From Kutzneria chonburiensis (GTDB lineage Bacteria > Actinomycetota > Actinomycetes > Mycobacteriales > Pseudonocardiaceae), in NCBI RefSeq assembly GCF_028622115.1, contig NZ_CP097263.1:3410001-3474000 (forward strand): a stretch of 64,000 bases of DNA, in the 5' to 3' direction. The notes under the pieces were generated by a model. The model did not search any database and was not told where the DNA came from. It saw only the letters and a program-made list of their open reading frames with translations. The position numbers and the translations under genes are program-made. Positions 49,205-58,547 of the stretch are shown here, in pieces. The stretch's first letter is position 1. The number at the start of each line of letters is the position of its first letter.

Positions 49205-51892
49205 TCAGTCGTCGTCGTGATCTCCGTCGAACCAGTCCCGGATGTCGATCCGCGGCAGCAGCACATCCGCCGCCCGCACCAGGACGATCGGGTCCTCCTT
49301 GTGGCTGAACACCACCGTGCGCTGATACGTGCCATCCGTCTGCACGGGCGGCGGCTGGTGGGTGACCACGTGCTCGAAGCGGCCCTCCTCCTCGAGCGCG
49401 AAGATGATCTCGGCGTCCTTGCCCGGGCCGAGGTGCTCGCCCCGCTTGTCCTGCGGCGTGATCACGACCAGCGCGGCCTCCTGGCCGTTCGGGTCGCCGA
49501 TGACGCGGGTCACCTTCACCTTGGTGGCCTTGCGGTCCACGCTGACGGTGGCGAACACGCTGATCGTCAGGGCCCGGGTGAACGCGTTGCCGTTCACGTC
49601 GTTGCCGACGACCGACAGGTGCCAGGTGTAGAGGCCCTCCTTGAAGACCTTGTTGAACGTGTTGGTGTAGTTGCCGTCGCCGTCCGGGTCGAACAGCTGG
49701 TTGGTGCCGTCGACGAACAGACCGTCCCCTGTGGACTTCGTGCGCGGCAGCGTCTGCCACTGCTGCTCGGCCAGCAGCGCGCCGAACCGCTCCTCGATCA
49801 GGGTGGGCTGGTCCAGGTTGCCCGCGACGGACGCCACGGCCGCGGTGCTGTCCAACGTGGCCAACTGCTGGCCGAGGCCGGCGGCGGGGGCGTCCAGCGT
49901 CGCGACGACGGTCGCGCCGGTGATCACCTTGTCGTCCTGGCGGATCCGGACGGTCAGGTTCATCTTGTCGCCGGTCTGGTAGGCCGGCTTGTCCAGCACG
50001 ACGTCGGCCCGCAGGTGCAGGTCCACGTAGACCAGCGCCTGGTCGACGTCGAGCTGCCCGGCGGAGCTTGGGCCGGCGCCGTGGATCAGCCGCCAGGTCA
50101 CCGTCTTGCCGCCGCCGACGGCCGGCAGGTTCGTCACCGAGGTGGAGCGATCCGTCGGGGTGGACAGCACGTCGACCGGAAACGGCTGGTACCGCGTGCC
50201 GTCGAACTTGGCCAGCTGGATGGTGTCGGTGATCGAGGTGGCGCCCTTGGCCGGGGTGACGGTCACCAGCAGCCGGTCGTCGGTCGCGGTGGTCTGGAAG
50301 TAGACCGCCGGGAACGGCGCCGCCGGGTTGGGGACGGTCTGGTCCGGCTGATCCGGGTCCGCCGGGGCCGGGGGCGCCGACGGCGGCACCGGCAGTTTGC
50401 TCGGCAGTGCCGCCTTCTGCACTCCGTTCACCTGGTTGATCGCGGCCAGGATCTCGCTGATGCCGGTGGACAGCTCGCGGGCGTCATTGGCGAACTTGAC
50501 GACGCCGTTGGTCTGCGACGCCACCAGCTTGAGGATGTCCAGATTGGCGGTGGGGCCGAGGCCGATGGCCGACACGGAGCACCGGTTCATGTCGAACACA
50601 CCGCTCCGCGAGCCGAGGAGCTTGGCCGCCTCGTACGTGATGACCCCGCCGGTGGCGTTGTTCGGGTCCAGTGCCACCGTGCCGGCGTTCTCGAAGCCAT
50701 CGGTGAGCAGGATGATGGAGAACTTCTGCTCGGTGATCGTCTGATTCGCCAACAGGTCCACCGCGTGGATGAGACCGTCGCCGATCGGTGTGTTGGAGCC
50801 GGGCGCGCCGAAGTCGAACGCCGCGTCGTCGATCGCCGTGACGGCGTCCTTCACCGGCGTCAGTGGCAACAGGGTCTTGACCTTGTCGGACGGCTGCCCA
50901 CCCCGGAACCCGAGCGTGTCGTCCTGGAACGACACGAGCGCCACCTGGTCGACGGTGCCCAGGTCGCGGCGCAGGCCGTTGAACATGTTCACCAGCACCC
51001 GGCTCGCGGCCTTGGCGTTCTCGAAGCGGTTCTCCGACGCCATGCTGCCCGAGCTGTCCAGCACGAAGACGACGTCCTGGCGGCGCTGCTTGATGTTCAT
51101 CGCCGCCGGCGCGGCCGTGTTGGCGAGCAGAGCGCCGTAGTGGCCCGCCGCGTCGTCCAGCTTGACGGCAAGGTGGACCTGGACCGGAACCTCCCCGTAG
51201 ACGCCGGGAATTTGCACCTTCAGGGTCGGGCCGGTGGTCTGCGTCGGACTCTGGCTCGAGTTGGAGATCTCGTTGAACGTGATCCCACCGTCGTAGTTCC
51301 AGGTGTAGGTGACCTTGTCGGGCACCGGCAGCAAGGCGATCGGCGCGATGACCGGGTTGACGTAGGTCGTGTTGCCCGGGGCGATGCCGTCGGCCGCGGT
51401 GAAGTCGAACGGCGTGAGCTCGTACTGCGCGTCCGGCACGGTGAGCCGGGCCACCGGGTTCACCGCGGCCCAGCGGATCTTCACCTGGCCGCTGTTCGGG
51501 GTGACCGTCCAATTGGTCGGGCTGTCGGCGCTGACCCGCAGCTCCCAGTGCTCGCCGGTGGTCGCCGAGCCGAGGCCGGTGTCCCCTATCGTCACGAGCA
51601 GGTTGCCGGCGCTGGCGTCGACCTGGATGTTGTCTCTCGTGCTGTCCGGCGGCGGCGGGAACGGACCGCCCGGCGGCAGCGGGATCTCCGCGCTACGCAC
51701 CGCGGTGCTGCCCGTGGTGTCGATGTGCACGAGCGAGGCCCGCACGTTCTGGACGCTGTCGGGATAGGTCAGCGAGAAGCTCTGGCTCTTCCCACCGTCG
51801 ATGTACACGTCGAACACGACCACGAACGCGCTGGTGTCCGAGAACGTACGGCCGAGGCCGGTGCTCGACGGGGCATTGGACGGATCTGCCAT
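49205..51892 (-). CDS. VWA-domain protein of the eCIS operon
   Basis: The 895-residue protein starts at the ATG at 51892 (GAGGGGA upstream). It has an N-terminal beta-rich part of about 270 residues. A von Willebrand A domain follows with metal-site motif VFVLDSSGSMASEN near residue 275 and TDGFENAGTV further on. Several Ig-like or carbohydrate-binding-like beta domains (LDKPAYQTGDKMNLTVRIRQ) and an acidic end (RIDIRDWFDGDHDDD) complete it. No signal peptide is seen. VWA domains bind protein ligands through a metal ion, so this could be a particle surface or docking protein, perhaps in place of a tail fibre. It lies between DUF6519 and the unknown protein. Confidence 0.85.
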   Translation of the reverse strand: MADPSNAPSSTGLGRTFSDTSAFVVVFDVYIDGGKSQSFSLTYPDSVQNVRASLVHIDTTGSTAVRSAEIPLPPGGPFPPPPDSTRDNIQVDASAGNLLVTIGDTGLGSATTGEHWELRVSADSPTNWTVTPNSGQVKIRWAAVNPVARLTVPDAQYELTPFDFTAADGIAPGNTTYVNPVIAPIALLPVPDKVTYTWNYDGGITFNEISNSSQSPTQTTGPTLKVQIPGVYGEVPVQVHLAVKLDDAAGHYGALLANTAAPAAMNIKQRRQDVVFVLDSSGSMASENRFENAKAASRVLVNMFNGLRRDLGTVDQVALVSFQDDTLGFRGGQPSDKVKTLLPLTPVKDAVTAIDDAAFDFGAPGSNTPIGDGLIHAVDLLANQTITEQKFSIILLTDGFENAGTVALDPNNATGGVITYEAAKLLGSRSGVFDMNRCSVSAIGLGPTANLDILKLVASQTNGVVKFANDARELSTGISEILAAINQVNGVQKAALPSKLPVPPSAPPAPADPDQPDQTVPNPAAPFPAVYFQTTATDDRLLVTVTPAKGATSITDTIQLAKFDGTRYQPFPVDVLSTPTDRSTSVTNLPAVGGGKTVTWRLIHGAGPSSAGQLDVDQALVYVDLHLRADVVLDKPAYQTGDKMNLTVRIRQDDKVITGATVVATLDAPAAGLGQQLATLDSTAAVASVAGNLDQPTLIEERFGALLAEQQWQTLPRTKSTGDGLFVDGTNQLFDPDGDGNYTNTFNKVFKEGLYTWHLSVVGNDVNGNAFTRALTISVFATVSVDRKATKVKVTRVIGDPNGQEAALVVITPQDKRGEHLGPGKDAEIIFALEEEGRFEHVVTHQPPPVQTDGTYQRTVVFSHKEDPIVLVRAADVLLPRIDIRDWFDGDHDDD

Positions 51893-51903
51893 GGTGGTTC
51901 CCC

Positions 51904-54144
51904 TCAAATCACGGTGATGAGCTGCTTGGCGAAGATGTCGAAGTCGGTGGCGGCGCGATTGCTCTCGAAGAGCAGCCACAGGCCCTGGTTCGGTACGGTC
52001 AGCGGGTACGGCCGGCGGGTGACGATCTTGGGACCGACCGGCGCGGCCACACGCTGCGGCGCGGACCAGGTCCCGGTCAGCGGATCACGCCTGCGCACCA
52101 GGAGTTCGGCGGTGTCGATGGCGTAGTTGCGCGTGCTGATCAGGCAAATCGTGCCGGCGGCGTCGCGCAGCAGGGCCGGTGGTGTGCTGATCTCCTGGGT
52201 CGTCGAGTCCACCCGGACCGGGCCGGACCAGACGCCGTTGGTGCACTGGGCCACCAGGATCCCGGTGCCATCGATGTAACTGAGAAACGCGTCGGTGTCG
52301 CTGAGCGGCAGCACGAACGGGCTCTTGTCGGCGGTGCCGTTGGAGTTGAACGGGAACTCGCTGGCCACCGTCAGCGGATTGAACCGCTGGGCCTGCACCT
52401 TGCTGCCGTCCGAGAACGCCACCCAGGCGAAGCCGCCGGCCGTCGCGACCGTGTGCAACTCCTGCGCGGCGACCGCGGCCCCGGCCAGCGCCACCGGCGC
52501 ACTGTCCACGAACGCACCGAGATTGTTGTTCTGGGCCGGCTTGTACCGCCGGTAGAACCAGCCCTTCGCGGCGCCCTGGTTGACGAAGAACACCACCTGG
52601 TCGCCGACGAGCACCGCCCGCACCATCTGGTCGGGCCCGCCGCTGGTGGCGGAGACCGCCTGCTCCGTGGCCGAGGCCACGGAGGCCAGCGGGCCGCGCT
52701 TCATCATCACGTCGGTGGTCGTCGCGTCGGAGTTCCCGTTCTGGTACGTGATGATCACCTCGCCGGTCGGCAGCGCCACGGCGGCCGGATCCAGGTTCGG
52801 CGTGGCGCCGCTGGTGATCGGGAACGCGGTCTGGAAGTCCAGCTCGGGGTGGTTCGGGTCGTACCGGGCGGCGATGATCTGGTTGACGCCGCTGGTCCCA
52901 CGGGCCGTCTGCCAGACGGCCACCACGCCGCCGTCGGCGTCCACCACGCTGGCCTTGTTGAGCAGGTCCAGCCCCTTGGCCGCGGCGACCGAGATGTCAC
53001 GCGTCGGCGGGAGGAAACCGGCGAGCAGGGCGTTGATGCTGTCCCGGAGGTTGACCTGGGGCCGGTTGCGACCGAGGCGGTAGTCGGCGGCGGTGCCGCC
53101 GAGCATGTCCTCCACCAACGTGCTCGGCGGCATGAGCAGGCTGCGGGGCCGCAGGTCGGACAGGGCCGACGGCGGGACGGCCGGCACGCCGAACTGGCGG
53201 ACCAGCTGGGACAGCGCGAGATACGAGTGCCCGGCGAAGAAGTCGCTGTCCCCCTTGACCGGGACCGTGCTGCTGCCCACCCTGACCCGCACGGCCCACT
53301 CGCGGCGCAGCCGGACGCTGGTCTCGACGCCGATGACCGGGTTGATCAGGGAGCCGTCCTCGGCCGAGTTGACCTCCCGGTCCCAGACGTCGAGGTACAC
53401 CAGGTCGGTCCGGCTGCCGGCGCCGGGCGGGGCGATGGCCGGCACGACCGGCACCTTCCACGCCTGGGCGAGGGAGTCGTTGGCGTACAAGGACTGCGAG
53501 GTGTAGGCCAACCGTCCCTCGTGGACGGCGTCGCGGCCGTCGGCCAGACAGCGGCCGGCCCGCTCGGGGGTGCCGTCCCCGCCGGTGATGACGAAGTCGT
53601 TGCCGGTGCCCGCTGTGGCGACGTAGTTGTGCGGCGACTTGTTGATCGCGGTGACGACCTCGGCCGCGGTGGCCGCGGCGATGTTGGCGAAGTCCGTGCC
53701 CTGAAAGGTGACAGTGGATGCGACGCCGTCGGCGACCACGGTCAGCGTCATGCCGTGCGCCAGAGCGAAAGGCGCGGCATTCTCACCCACCAGGGTGGCC
53801 GGGGCGAGGCGGCGGCTGGAGCGGCCGGCGACGGTGAAGCCGAGCGCTGCGGCGGCCGTGGAGTTGGGGACGTCGATGCTCAGCGTGGAATTGGCCGGGA
53901 CGACGGCCCTCGAGGTGATGACGATCGTGTTGACGCCGCCACCGCCGGCGGCGGTGATGCGGAAGCCGTCGTTGCCGGCGGGGACGCCGTCGCCGACGAA
54001 CCACTTGAGGAAGGCCTGGACCTCGAAGCGGCGGATGTCCTCCAGCTCGTTCCAGTCGGCATCGACCAGCGGCACGCCCTGTTGCAGGCGAACACCGACG
54101 TAGTGCTTGACACGGTCGAAGGTGCTGCGGGAAAAGTCACCCAC
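51904..54144 (-). CDS. DUF6519-like eCIS structural protein with propeller-like C-terminus
   Basis: The 746-residue protein opens MGDFSRSTFDRVKHYVGVRL and QQGVPLVDADWNELEDIRRF, the signature I associate with DUF6519 proteins of contractile systems. The C-terminal 350 residues carry repeated strands with W and F-rich blades (VVAVWQTARGTSGVNQIIAA, FAWVAFSDGSKVQAQRFN, GLWLLFESNRAATDFDIF) that suggest a sialidase-type beta-propeller. It probably sits on the baseplate or as a fibre-like appendage. It ends 11 bases before the VWA gene start. Confidence 0.8.
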   Translation of the reverse strand: MGDFSRSTFDRVKHYVGVRLQQGVPLVDADWNELEDIRRFEVQAFLKWFVGDGVPAGNDGFRITAAGGGGVNTIVITSRAVVPANSTLSIDVPNSTAAAALGFTVAGRSSRRLAPATLVGENAAPFALAHGMTLTVVADGVASTVTFQGTDFANIAAATAAEVVTAINKSPHNYVATAGTGNDFVITGGDGTPERAGRCLADGRDAVHEGRLAYTSQSLYANDSLAQAWKVPVVPAIAPPGAGSRTDLVYLDVWDREVNSAEDGSLINPVIGVETSVRLRREWAVRVRVGSSTVPVKGDSDFFAGHSYLALSQLVRQFGVPAVPPSALSDLRPRSLLMPPSTLVEDMLGGTAADYRLGRNRPQVNLRDSINALLAGFLPPTRDISVAAAKGLDLLNKASVVDADGGVVAVWQTARGTSGVNQIIAARYDPNHPELDFQTAFPITSGATPNLDPAAVALPTGEVIITYQNGNSDATTTDVMMKRGPLASVASATEQAVSATSGGPDQMVRAVLVGDQVVFFVNQGAAKGWFYRRYKPAQNNNLGAFVDSAPVALAGAAVAAQELHTVATAGGFAWVAFSDGSKVQAQRFNPLTVASEFPFNSNGTADKSPFVLPLSDTDAFLSYIDGTGILVAQCTNGVWSGPVRVDSTTQEISTPPALLRDAAGTICLISTRNYAIDTAELLVRRRDPLTGTWSAPQRVAAPVGPKIVTRRPYPLTVPNQGLWLLFESNRAATDFDIFAKQLITVI

Positions 54145-54172
54145 GGTGACCTCCTTTGCATTGGTAGGGCGG

Positions 54173-56119
54173 CTACTGCTGCCTGAGGAACACGGACCGG
54201 GTGGTGACCGGCAGGACCTCGGCGAGCATGCCGGCGAGGCGGTCGATGCCGGCCTGGATCTGGGCCGGATCGGTCACGGTGGGGAAGACGAGGTGCCCGA
54301 GGGTGTCCCGGGCGATGCGGTCGTCGTTGGTGCGCAGACCGCCGCTGCCGGTGTCGTAGGTGTAGGTCATGACGTCGTCGAAGCTGCCGCGCCGGGACAG
54401 CTTGGTGCTGGTGGAAGTGTCCACAGTGGTCGTACCGGCGTAGCGGCTGTCGAACGGGCCGAGGTTGGAACGGAAGGCCAACACGGCCCCGCCGCCGGTG
54501 TCGACGGCCAGCGGTGCGCGCTGGGACTGGCTGCCATTGGGGAACAACTGGGCATTCGCGCCCCAGGTGAGGTCGGCGACCTTGAGCGTGTTGTGGCTGA
54601 GCTTCCAGCCGTCGAACTGGGTTGAGGCGAAGAACAGTTCGATGTCGCCGGCCGCGGTGAGCAGTGGCGCGGGCTGACGATCATGGTAACCGGCGGTGGC
54701 CTTGGGCAGGGCCCGCACGGGCGACCAGTCGGGCAGTGTCGGATCGAGGCTTTGCTTGGAGCGGAAGAAGATGCTCCACCGGGACTGCCCATCGGGACCA
54801 CCGGGCTGGCGGTTGGCCCAGAACAGGAAGAGCCGCTGGGTTGCGGGATGGAACAGGACGCAGAGATCGTCCTCGACGTTGCCGTCCGCCGGCAGGCTGG
54901 CCGGGGTGGCGAGCTGCCACGCGGTGCCGTTGTGCCGGTTGTACCGAACCTGCCAACCGCCGGCGACGAACTCCTGCCAGAAAAGCCATACCCCGCCGGT
55001 ATTGTCGGCGACGGCGACCGGCTGGCGCCGTTGCGTGGCGGCGTCGGAGAAGACGGCCGGGGTGGACCAGGAACCGCCGCTGCGGACGGAGAACATCAGG
55101 GTGTGACGCCCGGCGTCATAGGTCTGCCAGAACACCCACAGCTTGTCGCCCTGGAGCGCGGCGGCGGGATTCTTGTCCACACCGGACTGATCGGTGAACG
55201 GAAGGCTCTCCTGCCAGGCGCCGTTGGCGTAGCGCTTGGACCAGATGTCCCAGCCGTGCGGACGCTTGGTGTGGTACAGGAACAGCGTGGAACCGTCGGT
55301 GTCCCGGACCGCCGCCGGCCGGCCGTCGTAGGCGAAGTTCAGCGACGCTAGCTGCGGCGGAGTCCAGGCGCCGGTGGAGTCCCTGGTCGCCGACCAGAGG
55401 TTGAGCCGCTCGGGCTGGTTGGTCCGGGCGACGTTGTGCACGAACTCCTTGGTGAGCGTGAGCCACCCCGTGGCCCGCGCCGCCGTCGCGGCGACGATCG
55501 GCTTGGCGCCGGCGCGCTGGTAGAGATGGGGAGCGCGCCGGATCGCGTTGCGCTGGTCGCCGACCGGCCGGCCGAAGTCGGTCTGCCAGCCGATCCACTG
55601 GGCCAGCAACGGGAGCAGCTTGCCGTCGACGTGCTCGACGTCCAGCAAACCGAGCGCCGCTCGGTTGAGGCTGTAGAGCCGGTCCAGTTCGGCGCCGGGC
55701 AGGTCGAGGAAGCCCCGAAGCTGGCCGAGTACGGCGTCGAGCCGCTTCGCCGGTGGGCGTTCGGCGTCGTAGCGGCGGTAGATCGCCGGCAGCAGGTCGT
55801 ACAGCTGCCCGGCGAAGTCGTACTTCGACGTGGCCATCACGTCGGCCACGTTGTGCGGGTCCGGGTCGTAGACGGCCGGGCTTCCCGTGTACGGGAACAG
55901 CGTGTAGTAGTACACCCGCTCGCCGAACAGGTTCAGGTCGCTGGCCGTGGTGCCGGGACCGTCGGCCACCACGACGCCGTCGGTCGGCGACGTGGGATGG
56001 CTGCGCTCGGCCCGAACCACCCGGACCGAGGGCGGGTTGGCCGGGTCGGGGAACGTCCAGCTCAGGTCGATGCGGTTGCCGTCGGTGTGCGCGACGGCCG
56101 TGATGTCGAGCAGGCGCAT
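54173..56119 (-). CDS. baseplate gpI-like tail protein fused to a beta-propeller
   Basis: The 648-residue protein starts at the ATG at 56119 after AGGAGGG; a GTG two codons earlier is possible. Residues of about 95-215 match the P2 gpI/tail-I family (YDLLPAIYRRYDAERPPAKR, DLPGAELDRLYSLNRAALGL, PLLAQWIGWQTDFGR). The following 400 residues form five or six repeats with KLWVFWQTYDAGRH, GVWLFWQEFVAGGWQ and RLFLFWANRQPGG motifs, as in sialidase-type propellers. Phage gpI is about 180 residues, so the propeller is an addition that may bind surface sugars and give target specificity. Confidence 0.85.
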   Translation of the reverse strand: MRLLDITAVAHTDGNRIDLSWTFPDPANPPSVRVVRAERSHPTSPTDGVVVADGPGTTASDLNLFGERVYYYTLFPYTGSPAVYDPDPHNVADVMATSKYDFAGQLYDLLPAIYRRYDAERPPAKRLDAVLGQLRGFLDLPGAELDRLYSLNRAALGLLDVEHVDGKLLPLLAQWIGWQTDFGRPVGDQRNAIRRAPHLYQRAGAKPIVAATAARATGWLTLTKEFVHNVARTNQPERLNLWSATRDSTGAWTPPQLASLNFAYDGRPAAVRDTDGSTLFLYHTKRPHGWDIWSKRYANGAWQESLPFTDQSGVDKNPAAALQGDKLWVFWQTYDAGRHTLMFSVRSGGSWSTPAVFSDAATQRRQPVAVADNTGGVWLFWQEFVAGGWQVRYNRHNGTAWQLATPASLPADGNVEDDLCVLFHPATQRLFLFWANRQPGGPDGQSRWSIFFRSKQSLDPTLPDWSPVRALPKATAGYHDRQPAPLLTAAGDIELFFASTQFDGWKLSHNTLKVADLTWGANAQLFPNGSQSQRAPLAVDTGGGAVLAFRSNLGPFDSRYAGTTTVDTSTSTKLSRRGSFDDVMTYTYDTGSGGLRTNDDRIARDTLGHLVFPTVTDPAQIQAGIDRLAGMLAEVLPVTTRSVFLRQQ

Positions 56120-56121
56120 CG

Positions 56122-57671
56122 TCACCGCCCTCCTGGCTGACCAGCACGACCTTCAGCCCCAGCACGTAGTTCTGGTCGGTCGGCACGATCGGCACCTCGT
56201 TGGGACCCAACACGATCCGGCCGTGCGGCTCCACCACGGGCGTGGGCTGGTCGCCGCGCCGGAACTCGGTGATGTTCACGAACTGCACGCCGGGCACGCT
56301 CTGGCTCTCCTCGTAGAACTTGCTGAGGTACACCGTCTGGTTGAAGTCGACCTTGTCGAAGGCCAACAGGTCGGCCGCGGCCCGCTGGACCAGTGCCACC
56401 ACATCGCCCGGCACGGCGAAACTCTGCACCGCGATCTCGGCCGTCACGAAGATCGGCACATAGTCCACATCGGACACCTCGACGATCTGGCCCAGCATGC
56501 GCTTGTCCTCGAAATAGCCGATGAGACCGGCCTCGAGCACGTCGCTGACCTTGCCGCCACCGACCGGCGCGACGTAGAGCGTCACCGTGTTCCACGCGGT
56601 GCCGACGGCCCGCACCTTGCCGACGCCCTTGTAGCTGCGGGCCAGCGCCTCGTAGTCAGCGGCCGTCACGGCGCGGCGCAGCGACCGGAACACCGCCGGA
56701 GCCTGTTGGACGGCGTGCGCCAGGTCCTCCCGTTCGCCGCCGCCGGTCGCGGGCCCGGGGTTGGTCACGCTGACAGTGCCGAGCAGAGTCAGCGCGGGCG
56801 CGTCGACGATGGTGGTGATGCTGCCGGCCGGCACGTTGCCTGCGAGGCCGCCGCCGGTACGGTAGGTGGCGACGATCTGCGCCCCCTGCGGCGGAATCGT
56901 GCCGAACACACCGTCGCCGAAGATGACCGTGGCCCGATTGCTCTCGTCCACGTCGACCACGAAGTCGGCGGTGGCCTGGCTGAACGCCAGACTTTCCTTG
57001 CGGGTCCACGGAATGAGCGCGCCGGGCAGCCCGGCCCGCACGATCACGTCCGCCGCCGGCTGCGTGCTGTCGAGGCGGGTCAGGATGACGCCCGCGCGCG
57101 TGAGCGCAAAGCGCTGGTTGGGCGTGCCGTCGGAGACGCCGAGCACCTCGGAATCGATCAGCCGGCCCTCCTCCACCGGCAGCCCGGTGAAGGTCTTCCG
57201 GCCGCCGACCGCCGGGATGGCGCCGAAGTCGATCACCAGCGGCGAGTCCCTCGTGTACTCGAAGCGCACCGCCGGCCGGTCCTTGGCGCTCTTGGTCGCG
57301 AACGCGTCGCCCTTGGTGATGGTCACCGTCCCGGTGCTGGCCGGCACCGTCACGTTCAGGCTGGCGGCGGCCGGCGCGGCGGTGCCGAGCTCGTACCCGA
57401 TCAGCCGCAGGTGCTCGATCACGCTGCGCCTGGTCCGCGCGGTGCCGAGGAAGCTCTCGTTGGCCACCCGGTCCTGGTAGTAGCTGAGGATGTCGCCGAG
57501 GTGCGCGAACAGCTCGAGCAGCACGTTGCCGAAGTCGGCCTCGTTCTCGAAGTCGGTCCACTGCCCCAGCCTGCTCGGGATCTGCGCCCGCATGGCCTGC
57601 AGCAGGCTCTCGTAGTCGCGCGCCATGTAGTCGATGACCGGCTGCCCGTTCACCTGCACGACGTCCACCAT
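56122..57671 (-). CDS. baseplate J-like protein (probable one-base frameshift at its 3' end)
   Basis: From the ATG at 57671 (GGGGAAG upstream) the protein reads VDVVQVNGQPVIDYMARDYE and continues as a baseplate J/gp47-like wedge component with FGNVLLELFAHLGDILSYYQ and VTAADYEALARSYKGVGKVR. Family similarity holds to VLGLKVVLVSQEGG near 56127. Beyond that the frame runs on without stop to 55116 as an Arg/Pro-rich shadow of the next gene. A single missing base in the G-rich GGCGG before TGACG would place a stop at 56122-56124, directly before the gpI start, giving 516 residues. I take that as the real end. Confidence 0.85.
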
Positions 57672-57681
57672 CACGCTTCCC

Positions 57682-58041
57682 CTATCTGAAGTGGACCCGG
57701 AGGGCCTGCGGCGCGCGATCGCTGCGCCGCACGTAGGACACCTCGACGGTCACGCTTTCCTCGGCCGCGCCGACGTCGACGCCGACCACCGCGAGCTCGT
57801 CGCCCAGCCATCGGGTCAGCGCCTGGCCGACGGTGAACTCCACGGCGGCGGCCATGATCGTGTTGTTCGGGTCGAACACCAGGTTGAACAGACCGCAGCC
57901 GAACTCGGGCTGGTTGACCCGCTCCCCCGGCGCGGTGAACAGCACCTGGAGCACCTTGCCGCGCAGCCGCGCGGCGTCGTCGTCCACCGGCCGGATCGAG
58001 CCGTGCGGGTCGACGCCGAACGGGAACGGGAAGCCGCTCAC
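57682..58041 (-). CDS. GPW/gp25 family baseplate protein
   Basis: The 119-residue protein starts at the GTG at 58041 (VSGFPFPFGVDPHGSIRPVD). It has the gp25 core LRGKVLQVLFTAPGERVNQP, then EFGCGLFNLVFDPNNTIMAA and a last strand EVSYVRRSDRAPQ. gp25 links baseplate to sheath in T4, P2, T6SS and eCIS particles and nucleates sheath assembly. The start overlaps the PAAR-like gene stop (GTGA) and baseplate J follows after 10 bases. Confidence 0.92.
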   Translation of the reverse strand: MSGFPFPFGVDPHGSIRPVDDDAARLRGKVLQVLFTAPGERVNQPEFGCGLFNLVFDPNNTIMAAAVEFTVGQALTRWLGDELAVVGVDVGAAEESVTVEVSYVRRSDRAPQALRVHFR

Positions 58042-58544
58042 GACCCGCACCGCACGAAGTCCTGCCCCTGCGCGGCAACGGATGAGTTCGCGCTCTGGTG
58101 CTTGCTGCCGCACGTGTCGAGTTTGTCGGCGTCCAGCAGCACCTTGACCCCGCCGATGGTGAGCAGTTGGCTGCCGGCACCGCTGTTCGGCACACCGGGG
58201 TCGAGGCCGTCCTTGATCTCCAGCCGGGCGTCCTTCGTCGGCTCGAGCGCCGGGCTCGCCGGGTCGGCCTTGTAGTTGTCGCCGGCCGGGCCGTAGTGCT
58301 TGCCGCCCATGACTGTCTCGCCGGCGTTGAGCGAGCTCTGGCTGGTCACCAGCGCGACCGGCGTGCCGTTGATGCTCACGAAGTCGCTCAGCCGCGCCGA
58401 GATCGTGCCGATGTAGGCGAAGTCGGCGGTGCCGGCATACTTCAGCTCCTGCGGCGGCGGGCTCGGGTTCGGGCCGAAGCCCGCCACCGCGTGCTTGTCC
58501 TTGCCGGTGACCGGATCGCCTTTCACTATCACGAGTTTCGCCAT
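58038..58544 (-). CDS. PAAR-like spike-tip protein
   Basis: The 168-residue protein reads MAKLVIVKGDPVTGKDKHAV, then PQELKYAGTADFAYIGTISA and LTIGGVKVLLDADKLDTCGS, a repeated beta pattern suggesting a PAAR-like or DUF4150-type tip. It has two cysteines near the C-terminus. PAAR proteins sharpen the spike and can carry cargo. The assignment rests on gene order (between gpV and gp25, as in Afp/PVC loci) as much as on sequence. Confidence 0.7.
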   Translation of the reverse strand: MAKLVIVKGDPVTGKDKHAVAGFGPNPSPPPQELKYAGTADFAYIGTISARLSDFVSINGTPVALVTSQSSLNAGETVMGGKHYGPAGDNYKADPASPALEPTKDARLEIKDGLDPGVPNSGAGSQLLTIGGVKVLLDADKLDTCGSKHQSANSSVAAQGQDFVRCGS

Positions 58545-58547
58545 GGC

